A DNA stretch of 64,000 nt from Protonemura montana. Its lineage: Eukaryota > Arthropoda > Insecta > Plecoptera > Nemouridae. The notes under the pieces were generated by a model that saw only the letters and a list, made by a program, of their open reading frames with translations, ran no database searches and was not told the DNA's origin. The DNA lies in assembly GCA_947568835.1 (NCBI GenBank), contig OX387607.1:7945201-8009200 (forward strand), read 5' to 3'. Position numbers and translations under genes: made by a program. Below are positions 47,748 through 59,100 of the stretch, piece by piece. Every line of letters begins with the position of its first letter. Positions within the stretch are counted from its first letter, which is position 1.

Positions 47748-50609
47748 TCAATTTATACAGATAAAATCTACACAATAAATACATTTACAATCCTTTGATG
47801 CTAGAAATTCGTCAAGAGTATAAAAACCATGATTTAAGAGGAACCTCTTCGTTTGTTCTTTAAAAGCTGACCTTTTTTCAGTTAGCGTTTTTATGCAGTC
47901 CGGAAGATAATTGAAAATATGAACTCCTATGTTTTTTGGGCTTTGTTCTGCAATGTTGAGTCTAGTTTTATTTTTGCGAAAGTAGTTGGATCTTGTGTTA
48001 AAATTATGAATATCGGAATTTTTCTTGAAATCACTTATATTGTCTAATACAAATAAAACCAGTTCTAATATATAAATACATGTCAAAGTTAAAAATTGAA
48101 GTTCTTTGAAAAGTGGTTTACAAGATTGTCTTTTTCTTAAATTTCCGATTATTCTTAAAGCCCTTTTTTGCTTCTTAAAAACTCTTTCAGCCGATGGCGA
48201 ACTACCCCATAGTATGATACCATATCTAATTTTAGCTTGGACCAGCGCGTGGAAAGCGATCTTGACGGTGATTTTGTTTACATGACTGGTCAGGTTGGAT
48301 AAAACAAAGCAGGCCGAGCTAAGTGAGGAGCTAAGATTATTTGCATGGGTTTTCCATATGAGTCTGTGATCTATTGTGGTGCCCAAGAAGTTACAAGTAT
48401 CTTTGGTATATATAGTATTGCCCTCACATATCACTTCCGTTTCGCTTGCGCTTCCTTTCCCCGTGAAAATAACAATATTGGTTTTATCGTGATTAAGTTT
48501 CAGTTGGTTTGGTTTGAACCATCTTTCTGCCTTGCTGATAGAGCTTTTTAGGTTTGCTAGCAGTTCATTTCTATTTTTACTTTCGACTATTAAGCTCGTA
48601 TCATCCGCATATAAAATTACATCCGTGTTTACATTTTTCGCTGCATAAGCCAGGTCGTTAACATATAAACTAAAAAGGATTGGCGCCAGCAAGGTCCCCT
48701 GCGGGATTCCGTGTTTACTTGCTATCCATTCAGAACCATCATCGTTGAAATTCAGTTTCACTTTTTGTTTTCTTTCCGAGAGGTATGATTTGATCCATTT
48801 TAATGCAGTCCCTTTTATGCCATAGAAATTTAATTTTATAATTAGGATACAAGTGTTAATGGTGTCAAAGGCTTTTGAAAGGTCACAGAAGATAACACCT
48901 ACTGCCTTTTTGTTTTCGAGACATTCGGTTACGGTCTGTACCAGACAGGTAGTTGCTGTTGTAGTTGAAAAACCTTTCCGAAACCCATGCTGATTTTTAT
49001 ATAAAATGCCATTGGCTTTAATGAAGCTTAGAAGCCTAACCAAGAATACTTTTTCAAATATTTTCGAGAAGTTTGTAACTAGACTAATTGGACGGTAGTT
49101 ATCCATATTTGTGTCCGCACCTTTCTTATGAAGGGGTTTAATAATTGACCATTTTGCCGCAGAAGGGAATGTCCCTGTCATTAGAGAGAAATTGCATATA
49201 TCAACCATTGGTTTTGCTATTAGTGTGCTTACGCATTTTATGACTTTAATAGGAATTTCGTCCCACCCTGTTGATTTTTTGTTTTTTAGATTCGTAATAA
49301 TTTCGATAATTTCTTTTTCATTTGTCGGCGTAAGGGTGAATTCCGGCCCAGCGTATTCAGGACAAGCGTTTTTAATTAGGTTCATGCATTCAGGTATTTT
49401 TATGGCTTGAGTGTCGACGATAGATTCCGCGATTGTCGCAAAGTGGTCATTAAATTGGTTGGCTATTATTTGATTATCCAGGATTTTTATACCGTTGACT
49501 ACGAGTTGTATGGTTTTTGGTTTTCTTAACACCGATTTATTTCTACACTTGTTTATAATGTCCCATAATGCTTTATTTTTATTTTCAGCTTCTGCGATCG
49601 ACTTGTCGTTTTGTTTCCTCTTCTCGGCTTTGATTAAGGATCTTAAAGATTTTCTTGCTTTCTTCAGTTCTTCCTTGTGCTTACTTCCATTTTTTTTGCA
49701 GCTCAGGTGATACAGACGTCGTTTCTTCTTGCTTGCTTCGATTATCTCCGGCGTAATTTTCCATGTTCTTTTTGGGGTATTTTTCCCAGGGCCTACTTTT
49801 AAAGTTTTTTTAGGGAAATTGTTATTGAAGTGGTAGTTGAAGATTTCTTGAAATGCTGCGAATTTCTCGTCCACCGTTGTCCCGTGGCAGACAGCTGTCC
49901 AGTCCTGAATTTCGATATCCCTTGTGAAATCGTTTAGCTTGTCTGTCGTTATAAGTCTTTTCTTGTAAAACCCCGGGATTTTCACGTTTTCTTTAGTTTC
50001 ATGAATTTGTAGGACAAAAGAAAGACCGTAATGGTCAGATATTGCTGTCTTTTCTATCTTCGGGTCATATTTTAATTTAAAGTTTGTTAAGATGTTGTCG
50101 ATGGCAGTTGATGATGATGCTGAAACTCTTGTTGGCGTTTTTATTTGAGCTTTCATGTTAAATTCAAGTAAAATGTCTACGAGCCGGGATTTCTTTTTAT
50201 TTTCTTGCAGTATGTCGATGTTTAGATCTGCGCAAATTGACACTGGTTTTTTTTCTTTGCTTAGGCGTGAAAGAAGACCATGCAGTTTCTTAAAAAAGCT
50301 GTCTAAGTTCTTTTCATCTGGGGTTCGATAAAGAACTACTATGATTGTTGAAGTTTCTCCTTTGATCTCGATGCCACTCACCTCGAAAGTCGATTCTTCG
50401 CCGATTGCTTCAATGTCGGTTCTTCGTGTGAAGGTCCAGGGTGTGTTTTCTCTCACGTATATGGCTACGCCACCACCTATTTTCTTCTTTCTGGAAAAAC
50501 TTGCTGCGAGCGTGAAATTTTGAATGGAGACGGACTCTTGCTGTCCTTCCTTTAGCCAAGTTTCGGCTAGACACATTACGTCATATCTTGTTTCTGTTTT
50601 CATATCCAT
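47748..50609 (-). CDS. Non-LTR retrotransposon ORF2: endonuclease plus reverse transcriptase, uninterrupted
   Basis: 953 codons without a stop. The N-terminal AP-type endonuclease carries CLAETWL, GGGVAIYV, CADLNIDIL and SDHYGLSF. The reverse transcriptase carries YRPISLVTNFSKIFEKV, QHGFRKGFSTTTA, FCDLSKAFDTIN, GIPQGTLLAPILFSLYVND and the catalytic YADDTSLI. The C-terminus ends RSNYFRKNKTRLN..IGVHIFNYLPD. The frame stays open upstream of the first Met to about 50700 (INIFYHNICSLQNKIEEI), so the true start may lie further 5'. The motif set fits the jockey/CR1 supergroup. It has no flanking-gene role and is a mobile element. Confidence 0.95.
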   Translation of the reverse strand: MDMKTETRYDVMCLAETWLKEGQQESVSIQNFTLAASFSRKKKIGGGVAIYVRENTPWTFTRRTDIEAIGEESTFEVSGIEIKGETSTIIVVLYRTPDEKNLDSFFKKLHGLLSRLSKEKKPVSICADLNIDILQENKKKSRLVDILLEFNMKAQIKTPTRVSASSSTAIDNILTNFKLKYDPKIEKTAISDHYGLSFVLQIHETKENVKIPGFYKKRLITTDKLNDFTRDIEIQDWTAVCHGTTVDEKFAAFQEIFNYHFNNNFPKKTLKVGPGKNTPKRTWKITPEIIEASKKKRRLYHLSCKKNGSKHKEELKKARKSLRSLIKAEKRKQNDKSIAEAENKNKALWDIINKCRNKSVLRKPKTIQLVVNGIKILDNQIIANQFNDHFATIAESIVDTQAIKIPECMNLIKNACPEYAGPEFTLTPTNEKEIIEIITNLKNKKSTGWDEIPIKVIKCVSTLIAKPMVDICNFSLMTGTFPSAAKWSIIKPLHKKGADTNMDNYRPISLVTNFSKIFEKVFLVRLLSFIKANGILYKNQHGFRKGFSTTTATTCLVQTVTECLENKKAVGVIFCDLSKAFDTINTCILIIKLNFYGIKGTALKWIKSYLSERKQKVKLNFNDDGSEWIASKHGIPQGTLLAPILFSLYVNDLAYAAKNVNTDVILYADDTSLIVESKNRNELLANLKSSISKAERWFKPNQLKLNHDKTNIVIFTGKGSASETEVICEGNTIYTKDTCNFLGTTIDHRLIWKTHANNLSSSLSSACFVLSNLTSHVNKITVKIAFHALVQAKIRYGIILWGSSPSAERVFKKQKRALRIIGNLRKRQSCKPLFKELQFLTLTCIYILELVLFVLDNISDFKKNSDIHNFNTRSNYFRKNKTRLNIAEQSPKNIGVHIFNYLPDCIKTLTEKRSAFKEQTKRFLLNHGFYTLDEFLASKDCKCIYCVDFICIN

Positions 50610-50744
50610 GTATAACTCAATTTCTTCAATTTTGTTCTGCAGACTGCATATGTTGTGGTAAAAAATGTTGATATCTGTTTTATTAGTTTTACTATCCTGA
50701 TTACTCTTGGGTACTACTCTTGGGTACTTGGGTACCCGTGATTG

Positions 50745-50948
50745 CTATGTGTCCGTGTGAAGCAGCTTTTCCACTTCCTCCATTATGAGCTTTCCCAAAA
50801 TTCTTCCCCCCGCATGGTTTAGATGAATCCCATCTCTAGCTGCCTCATTTCCTGAAATTCTCATATTTGGGTTGTAGAACACAGCATCTTTCTCTTCGCA
50901 GATCCATTTGATGCTGTCATTCAGTTTGTCTATCGTTGTATAGTACAT
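50745..50948 (-). pseudogene. ORF1 remnant with SGNH-esterase-like end, 5'-truncated
   Basis: The minus frame reads NPNMRISGNEAARDGIHLNH and then AGGRILGKLIMEEVEKLL. RDGIHLNHAGGRILG resembles the C-terminal His block of SGNH hydrolases, a domain found in ORF1 of CR1-type elements. The element appears cut off near 50950, where the minisatellite starts. Confidence 0.5.
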
Positions 50949-51009
50949 GTCATCCCGATGTTTGCTTGTTTATTTGTGCTTGTCCTGGTGATGCGTGTGA
51001 TTGTGCTAT

Positions 51010-52095
51010 TTATGTGCTTGTGTGTGTGTGTATGTTTTTGTGCGTGTTTTTATGTGCTTGTATGCGTGTGTTTTTGTGCTTGTATGCGTGTGTTTTTATG
51101 TGCTTGTATGCGTGTGTTTTATGTGCTTGTATGCGTGTGTTTTATGTGCTTGTATGCGTGTGTTTTTTGTGCTTGTATGTGTGTGTTTTATGTGCTTGTA
51201 TGCGTGTGTTTTTGTGCGTGTATGCGTGTGTTTTTGTGCGTGTATGCGTGTGTTTTATGTGTTTGTATGCGTGTGTTTTATGTGCTTGTATGCGTGTGTT
51301 TTTGTGCGTGTATGCGTGTGTTTTTGTGCGTGTATGCGTGTGTTTTGTGCGTTTATGCGTGTGTTTTATGTGCTTGTATGCGTGTGTTTTATGTGCTTGT
51401 ATGCGTGTGTTTTATGTGCTTGTATGCGTGTGTTTTTGTGCGTGTATGCGTGTGTTTTATGTGCTTGTATGCGTGTGTTTTTATGTGCTTGTATGCGTGT
51501 GTTTTATGTGCTTGTATGCGTGTGTTTTTGTGCGTGTATGCGTGTGTTTTATGTGCTTGTATGCGTGTGTTTTATGTGCTTGTGTGCGTGTTTTATGTGC
51601 TTGTATGTGTGTGTTTTATGTGCTTGTATGCGTGTGTTTTATGTGCTTGTATGCGTGTGTTTTATGTGCTTGTATGTGTGTGTTTTATGTGCTTGTATGC
51701 GTGTGTTTTTGTGCGTGTATGCGTGTGTTTTATGTGTTTGTATGCGTGTGTTTTATGTGCTTGTGTGCGTGTTTTATGTGCTTGTATGCGTGTGTTTTTG
51801 TGCTTGTATGCGTGTGTTTTTGTGCGTGTATGCGTGTGTTTTTGTGCTTGTATGCGTGTGTTTTTGTGCGTGTATGCGTGTGTTTTTGTGCTTGTATGCG
51901 TGTGTTTTATGTGCTTGTATGCGTGTGTTTTTGTGCTTGTATGCGTGTGTTTTTGTGCTTTTATGCGTGTGTTTTTGTGCTTGTATGCGTGTGTTTTTGT
52001 GCTTGTATGCGTGTGTTTTTGTGCTTGTGCGTGTGTGTGTTTTTGTGTTTGTGTTAATGTGTGTGCTTGTATGCGTGAGTATTGTGTGTGTTTTG
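51010..52095. repeat. Minisatellite, about 1.1 kb, 21-25-bp unit
   Basis: Units such as TGTGCTTGTATGCGTGTGTT with a variable T/TTA spacer are repeated roughly 45 times. Three long plus-strand frames over it (about 370 codons each, reading CVCFMCLYACV) are a by-product of the stop-free repeat. Confidence 0.95.
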
Positions 52096-52904
52096 ATCTT
52101 TAGTTTTGTGCCTTAGCTTGTGCTTTGTAACTTATCTTGTACAAAGTGTGTGCTTCTTTCCACGCGGCGACTTGCTTCTGAGCATAGTTTTTCTCTGATC
52201 TAGGACAGGAAAATAGTTAGAAATTGGAATCAATAACGGTTCTTTTCAATGTGTTTCAACCTAGGTTTGCTCAAATCTCAACTGTGTATTTGCTGATACA
52301 TTTAGTTTCTTTACAATTTGCGAAATAATTACTCTTTTTTACACTGTATGTTTTGTAATAAAAATTTGTCTCTGCAAACTCTGTTATTGAGGCAAAAAAA
52401 TTTGGGCCCAAATAATTTTGTCTCGGTGAGATTACAGGAATGAATCATAAAGAAGGAATAAAATCGTATTAATTAAACATTTTAGCTGTAGTATTTGTAC
52501 ATTTGTATGTAAACAACCTATTATTTTCCTTTTTAAAATTAAATGTACATGGCTCCGAAACTTATTGTGTTTTTTAATTTAATTTAAATGTTATTTCAGC
52601 TGTTTACCTAATTTTGTAAGTATAATAGAACAACAGAAATAAAATAAATATAACATATGTGTTAAAAATAACAATGGAATATATTTTTTCCCTATTTCCA
52701 TATGAATTGTTCATCTCTTCAAGCAAGATTTTTTCTCAAAATACAGAAAGTTGATTAGTTTTTAACTTTTTTTTACTTTTCACATGTTGCGCTTTTTCTT
52801 TGCCTTTTTTTTACTGCGTTATGTTGAGATGGTTCCCGGGCCCTATAACCGGGCCGCGGCGTACTTTCTGGGCGCTCTTCACATTGGTCAGTTGCGTTGA
52901 TCTC
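52096..52904. other. AT-rich gap, no supported feature
   Basis: Nothing beyond low-complexity T and A runs. Confidence 0.4.
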
Positions 52905-53279
52905 GCGTTGAGCAAGTGGTTTGAACGTGTTCGTGGGAAGTTAGCCTCAGCCTTCGCCTTCAAAAGCTCGGAATTGCTTAGCAGACTATGTGAACAAACC
53001 GTGTGTACAAAAGGAACAGCACATAAATATTCCACCCTTAATAACGCATGAAAGCAAATAGTAACATCATTGAATTTTTCACAGTTAATAGAACACGTGA
53101 TGGGCTTTCGATCCGTGATGGTCTAAATTTTAAGCCCAGCCTTGGACAAAAATAGGCTTTTCAATTATTTGCGAGAAAATGAAGGGGGGGTTCTCCCTTG
53201 AAATTTTCACAGATGATAGAGTACGTGATAGGCTTTCGATCCGTGATGGTCTTAATTTTTGGCCCAGCCCTGGACAAAA
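52905..53279. mobile_element. Partial relative of the 13.1-kb repeat element
   Basis: GTGTTCGTGGGAAGTTAGCC at about 52928 matches the sequence just left of the 13123 inverted repeat. From 53077 to 53279 there are about one and a half diverged copies of the 148-bp unit (GATAGAGTACGTGATAGGCT, ATTTTTGGCCCAGCCCTGGA). The inverted repeats are missing. Confidence 0.7.
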
Positions 53280-53298
53280 GAAATCTCGATAAAGCCAT

Positions 53299-53338
53299 AG
53301 AAATCTCGATGTAGCCTGGAGGCTACATCGATATTTCT
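53299..53338. repeat. Short perfect-stem hairpin
   Basis: CGATGTAGCC-TGGA-GGCTACATCG, extended on both sides by AGAAAT/ATTTCT, lies directly after the 148-bp-related sequence. Confidence 0.6.
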
Positions 53339-53339
53339 A

Positions 53340-54960
53340 TGATCAGTTGAACATGAAACGGCAAATCGACTGCATCTACCAGAATAAAATCGTGTGAAAC
53401 TCAAAATCTTGTAAAATTATAAAAACAAAATAAGGTCCCTTGAGGTAGACGCAAATTTTGTGCCCAAATTTTCAAAATGGGTTTTCAAGCATCCAACACC
53501 CAACAAAGACACAATTTCTTGTTACCTTGAGTTACTAAACCGGCTGTAACTACCAAACGAAATCCCGGCCCAACTCAAAAATCTTTGTAAAATGATCAGA
53601 ACATACAGATGTACCTCAAGGCAAAAGGAAAATGTGGGCCGGATTTTCTGAAGGGGTTAAACGGCGTCTAAACCCAACACCAATACGATTTCTTGGGTTA
53701 TCCACTGCCGTCGCCCGTATGTATGCAACCCACGAGCACACAGAATTGCGTTACGACACGGCGTTGTCATTGCCCGTTTGATTCTACGATTCTACCGTTC
53801 CTTGCGCCAGAACAGCTGTTTTGAAATATTAACCTTTACGTTTGTAGAGGAAATGTCATCGACCTATTGCAAACGAAAATGATTTCACATTTATTTATCA
53901 TACTACGGGTGTTTATTTACTTAAATAATTTTACAAGTTATCAATGAATGCTTAGTGAGAAGGTTTACGTAACAGTAACAACAGAAATTTTAATTCGCAA
54001 CTAGAATTCGAACTGCATTGATACGGCCAGGACAAGATATGAAAGATTGGTCTGAAACTAATTATGTGCCTTCTCATTTAAATGATTGTAAGTACGATTT
54101 TACTGTTATTTATTTGTGTGATCTCGTTTGAATGTTTCTAAATGTTTTCTCGACAGATAGTTTGAGCAAAAACTCTCTTTTGTAACTCCAACAAACCGCC
54201 GTATGAACGTCACGTTGGATAAAGCTTACAAATAATGTTAATTTTACAACCATTTCCAGTTGTTTCCAATCAATTTTCACAATCTCTATTTGGGGTGTCG
54301 ATTTCCAAGTGAATGTCGCGGAAAAGACATGCCACTTACCGATGTACTTATATCATGGGTTTTCCCTTTTGATATTTCAATGAAAACCGAAAGTTCGGAG
54401 GAAAGCAATACGAGGGTTCGACGGGCGGTATCCCGATTTTTACAGTGAATTACAAACGTTACGTGGAATTTATAAATGGATTTTATTTCGAAACATAGGT
54501 GATGAAAAATTGGAACAGATGATAAGTTTAGTAAATGATACAGTGGTAAAGAATTGAAAAGAGGTATAAAAGTGGTTACGAACAATCACTGAGTTTAAGT
54601 TTATGCATGAGATTTTACAAGTATATATTATTATAAAGTAACTCACCAGGGGAATGGATTCTTGCAGCGTCACACTTGCTCAGTTTAAAATCAGACTTTA
54701 GTTGAAAACTAGACTTGTTGGGAAATTGGCAAATTGAATAAGTTTCTGTGTATTTCTATCAATCAGAATTACAAGTCTAAACGTGATTTTACAAGATGTT
54801 ACTTTTTGACGACGACTGACGTGGAGGTGTTCTTACTGGCTTAGTACTGGCTACTCTCTTTTTACTGCTTTCAAAAACTGGACTATATATACTGGCAAGT
54901 GTTCGGCTGCAGTCGACCAAGGGTGGGAACACATATGTTGGAATGCGGATATCTGGAAAA
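53340..54960. other. No supported feature
   Basis: Unique AT-rich sequence with short frames only. Confidence 0.35.
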
Positions 54961-54969
54961 CCACTCTTC

Positions 54970-55148
54970 TTAAGTTAATAAGAGATCACATAGTTGCACT
55001 CTGGTCTTCATGATAAAGGTGGTATTCTAGAAAGGCAAGGGTGGCTGTTGACCGTGGTGATTTATATGCTATTGCAGTTAAGACAAGAGATCACATATTG
55101 CACTCTGGTCTTCATTATAAACATGGTGCTCTAGAAGGGCAAGGGTGG
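54970..55148. repeat. Two-copy direct repeat, about 70 bp, spaced about 108 bp
   Basis: AGAGATCACATAGTTGCACT...CAAGGGTGG is followed by AGAGATCACATATTGCACTC...CAAGGGTGG with about 85% identity. Confidence 0.6.
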
Positions 55149-56104
55149 ATTCCTATGCTAATGAAGTTAAGGGTAGCTCACCATTGTGTTCAGGAATTTG
55201 GCCGGTGTACAGGCTCAACAAGGATGCAATCTATGATTGCATGGAGGTGGTTGTGAAATGAGAGTAATCACGAGGATTACATCGTGATACTTACATACCA
55301 ACAACCATTGTTACATGAAATTACACAGTTTTCACATTTTGTTTGGCTTACTTGGTTTTATCTTTCGACGAGCTAAAATCCTGTACACTGCTGATTCACG
55401 ATCTAATCACGAATTAAGCTTTAAATAACTTTGACCGTTTTCAATCACTTTTGACATATTGGCATACCTCTCTGCGGAGAGGGTCACATATTTCTCAGCG
55501 AATTTTTACCACACAAAGGACAGGTATGTGATAAGGTATAGATGGGGTACGCATTGACCGTTGTTCAGCTATTTATAGAAAATAACTGCCTCGTTTAGTT
55601 AGACCCATTGTCTATGTATATATCCACCAATTATGTAGGCCGTCGATATCAAAGTTTTATCCAAACTAACAAAATGGTACACGATCAAATAAATCCACTA
55701 GAATAGGAAAGTGAGCAAGAAAACTCATCAAATATTCACTTATCTTAGGCTTCGAGCCTTTTTCAGAGCTACCAAAAGTATTTTGAGAAAAAGGAATTCC
55801 TAATTTTCATATTTTTTCTTAAATAATAATTTTAAAGACCGTTGACAATGACATTGCACACTACGATTCTAATAAAATCTAGCGCTATGCTCTTGTAATT
55901 ATAAAGATCAACCGCATAAAACACTGCTATTATAACGCCATCATTTATCTGTCTAGCGAGCTATCCATCTATGCATGCAACTGGGTAAGTAGCTAGGGTA
56001 CACACATATTTACCAAACTATATTTATTTTGTGAAATTGTACGATTTATAAATTTTTTTCGTGCGTGCAAGGAAAATTGCGCCGAGGAATATGTTTTCTC
56101 TGGA

Positions 56105-59100
56105 ATGTATTCATATTTTCCGAGCAGTTCGGCTAAGTACCACTGCATGCAGCCAGGTAGCGTTGTTAAATTAGCAGGTAGTCCACTTCCCGCCAAAAAG
56201 CCCAACCGTTTACTGGGTGTTTTTAGCGGAGCTCGGGCATTCGCTTCTGAACTCTCCGACGAGAACGTTGTGCTGTCTTCTCGTCTCTTGGCCAAGACAA
56301 CTCTGTGGAAGATCAACTTGCTTGCTGTTGGCTCAAAATGTCTCTCAAATTATTTCGGTAAGTTGACATTTTACGTTTTTTACAATTCAACTAAATAATT
56401 CAACCGTCGCAGCTCGACTCTCGGTCGCCACATTTATGTTATTAGTATGCATTAAAATTTACCCGAGGTCATTTAACCCAGCCTTTTTTATTATAAATAA
56501 TCTATTTGGCTTCAATTTATAACAGCAGAGAAAATACGGGGACGCAATATCAGAGGCGCTATTACAATCATTATTAGATTTACTGCTATCGTTTATTTCA
56601 ATATCCACTTCATTTTGACATTATTTTTGCAATTAACTTCAAAACGCTGTTGTAGCTTTGCTGAACGAATGGCGTACAATTGCACTTGTTGCAGGCAACG
56701 AGGAGTCGTGGTTAGAATGTGTTTCATTGACCAATAATGGCGTGTGTTTTTCAGACATGGGACGCCTTCAACACGAGAGCAGCAACATGGAGGAACATTT
56801 CCCGCCCATGAAAGACAAGATGGAGTCGTCGCTTCATTGTTTGGGTGAGTCTTTCAATGCTTTGTCATTCCTCTTCATTTCGCAAAACCTGCTACAAATA
56901 TTGGTTGTATATTCCTCGCGTGTTGGCTAGTTTATTTAATTTCTGGTTACCTGCGTTTCTTTCTTTAGAAGATTAGACCTTAAGAGTTTTAGACAATCAT
57001 TTAGTCTATCCGATCTCCACCTGTCGCGGGTGTTGCTCTAACCAATTGAGCTACTTGGACCCCGATCTCCACCTGTCGCGGGTGTTGCTCTAACCAATTG
57101 AGCTACTTGGACCCCGATCTCCACCTGTCGCGGGTGTTGCTCTAACCCATTGAGCTACTTGGACCCCGATCTCCACCTGTCGCGGGTGTTGCTCTAACCA
57201 ATTGAGCTACTTGGGCACTGGCTTTTTGAGAGGATTTCAGTGTTTTTGATGAGAATGACAGATCTTCAAGGAGTAGAACCACGAGGCTGTAAATACTCAC
57301 AGTCACTGTGATTCCAGTGACGCTATATCACGTCACAACCATTCAATCTCGAGTAACTCCAATTTGACGTTGGACGCGTTTTATTTAGTTAAAATATTAT
57401 TTAACTTGCATCAATTTTGAGACTGTTATAGTGTTCATAATAATAAAAAAGCGTTTTTTTTTGCTTCAAAAAGACCCTCTCTTGCCGTGAAGTTTTTCCT
57501 CAAGTAACTTGTTTTTGAGAGTGCAAACGTTCCATTTGTTTGGATGCTTTGTTTTAAAGAACAACAATTCGTCACGGCCTGCCAAACTTCCGAAGTATCA
57601 TCCCGGGTTTTCTATCTGTTTCAACAGATTTGATTTCTTATTTCAATTGAACACACGACCTTGTATCTTTTACCATCGTAAGGAAACATAGCACCTAACA
57701 GCCAAGACTTGGATCCTAATTTTGGAAAGGGTTTTTTCAATTGAGAACTCTCGTTCCACGAATGGAGATTCCATCATCCTTCATCACCTGTTGCCTTGCT
57801 CTCCAGTACTTTGCCAGTCTCCTCCCCTGTTTGTATCGTTGAGGTAGTCGGAGACACAGCGTGCTTTTTTGTCATCATTTAGGCTCATTTCAATTCCTGG
57901 GGCTGCCCCAATCGACTACTGAATTTAACAAAATTTAAATTCTCCTTTCATATTGCCGAACAACATTTAACGATGACATGTTTTATTATTAGAAACACAA
58001 AAAACCTCTCAGAAATTGGTGATCTTGGTTCTACTCCTTGGAGATTCGTCGTTCTCATCAAATTCACTCAAATCCTCTCCAAAGTAAGTCTTCTGTCCAA
58101 GTAGCTCAATTGGTTAGAGCAACACCCGTGACAGGTGGAGATCGAGATTCCAGTCCCCGTTGGATCATCCATTTTTTAGAGGTTATTAGTGTTCTTAATA
58201 AAAAAATACTTTGCCCATTGCAAGCATTGAGTCACCGAGCTTGAATGGATGTGGATAGAATCAGAGTGACTGTGACCATGCACGGTCTCTTGGTCATTCA
58301 CCCGTCATTTGTATTCAACTCATTAAAATCGTCTTGAAAAGCTCTTGTCCTATTAGCTCAGTTGGATGTTTGAGCAACACCAAGACCAGACGGACCGGGT
58401 TCGAGACTTCGACCAGCCACTAATTTATGTTGGGTTAATTATGTTCCTAACAATAAACTACCCCGGGGACCAATTGCGAGCAATTGCATCAATTTTGAAT
58501 TCCACAATCAAATTAAAACTGAAGCTGGTTATTGATTCGAGTGTATCTTGGTTCGTTGCAGGCCCCGCCGAGATTGAGTCGACTTCGACGCCGAGACTTC
58601 GACGCCGAGACTTCGACGCCGAGACTTCGACGCCGAGACTCGCCCGCGTTTCTCGTCGCTATCGGAATCGGGACACGGGCGCGTAATCCGTTACCTCGGT
58701 CGGCCGGGATGTTTGCGTTCAACGTCAGCTAAGTGGTCTAGGGTTAGCGCTTCAAGGCCTTACACAAACAAACACACAAACACACAACCAGTTAGGCAAC
58801 AGGTATCTACAGGTAGCAGTCATCCACGAGCCAACGGGTCCACGAGCAACAAGTCTTCATCTTCTGCATGGCATGTGGGCACCGCATGATTGCATGGCAT
58901 GGGGACATGGCATGGGGACTCAGCTAAAGGGTGGGAGCGCTAGGTTAGGGCGTCGTGTTTTCTTAATGGTGGGTCGTATGCAGGGGATAAGTAAGGGAAA
59001 GCCCAAGTAGATCCCCTGTTCCATCGCGACGAGTGGGGTAACTGGCCTAAAGGGTGGGAGTAGGAAACTTAGCTCGGCAGGAGGCCTGCTGGTGGGGTTA

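Noticed and set aside
50936..52116. Three overlapping plus ORFs of 371-381 codons, Cys/Val/Phe-rich
   Set aside because: All three frames are open across the same short tandem repeat, so none is evidence of a protein.
57040..57060. Functional tRNA gene
   Set aside because: The A box is good, but each unit lacks a complete B box and acceptor stem, and copies are tandem and SINE-like.
57011..57218. CRISPR array
   Set aside because: The direct repeats have no spacers between them and contain a tRNA A box; the DNA is eukaryotic.
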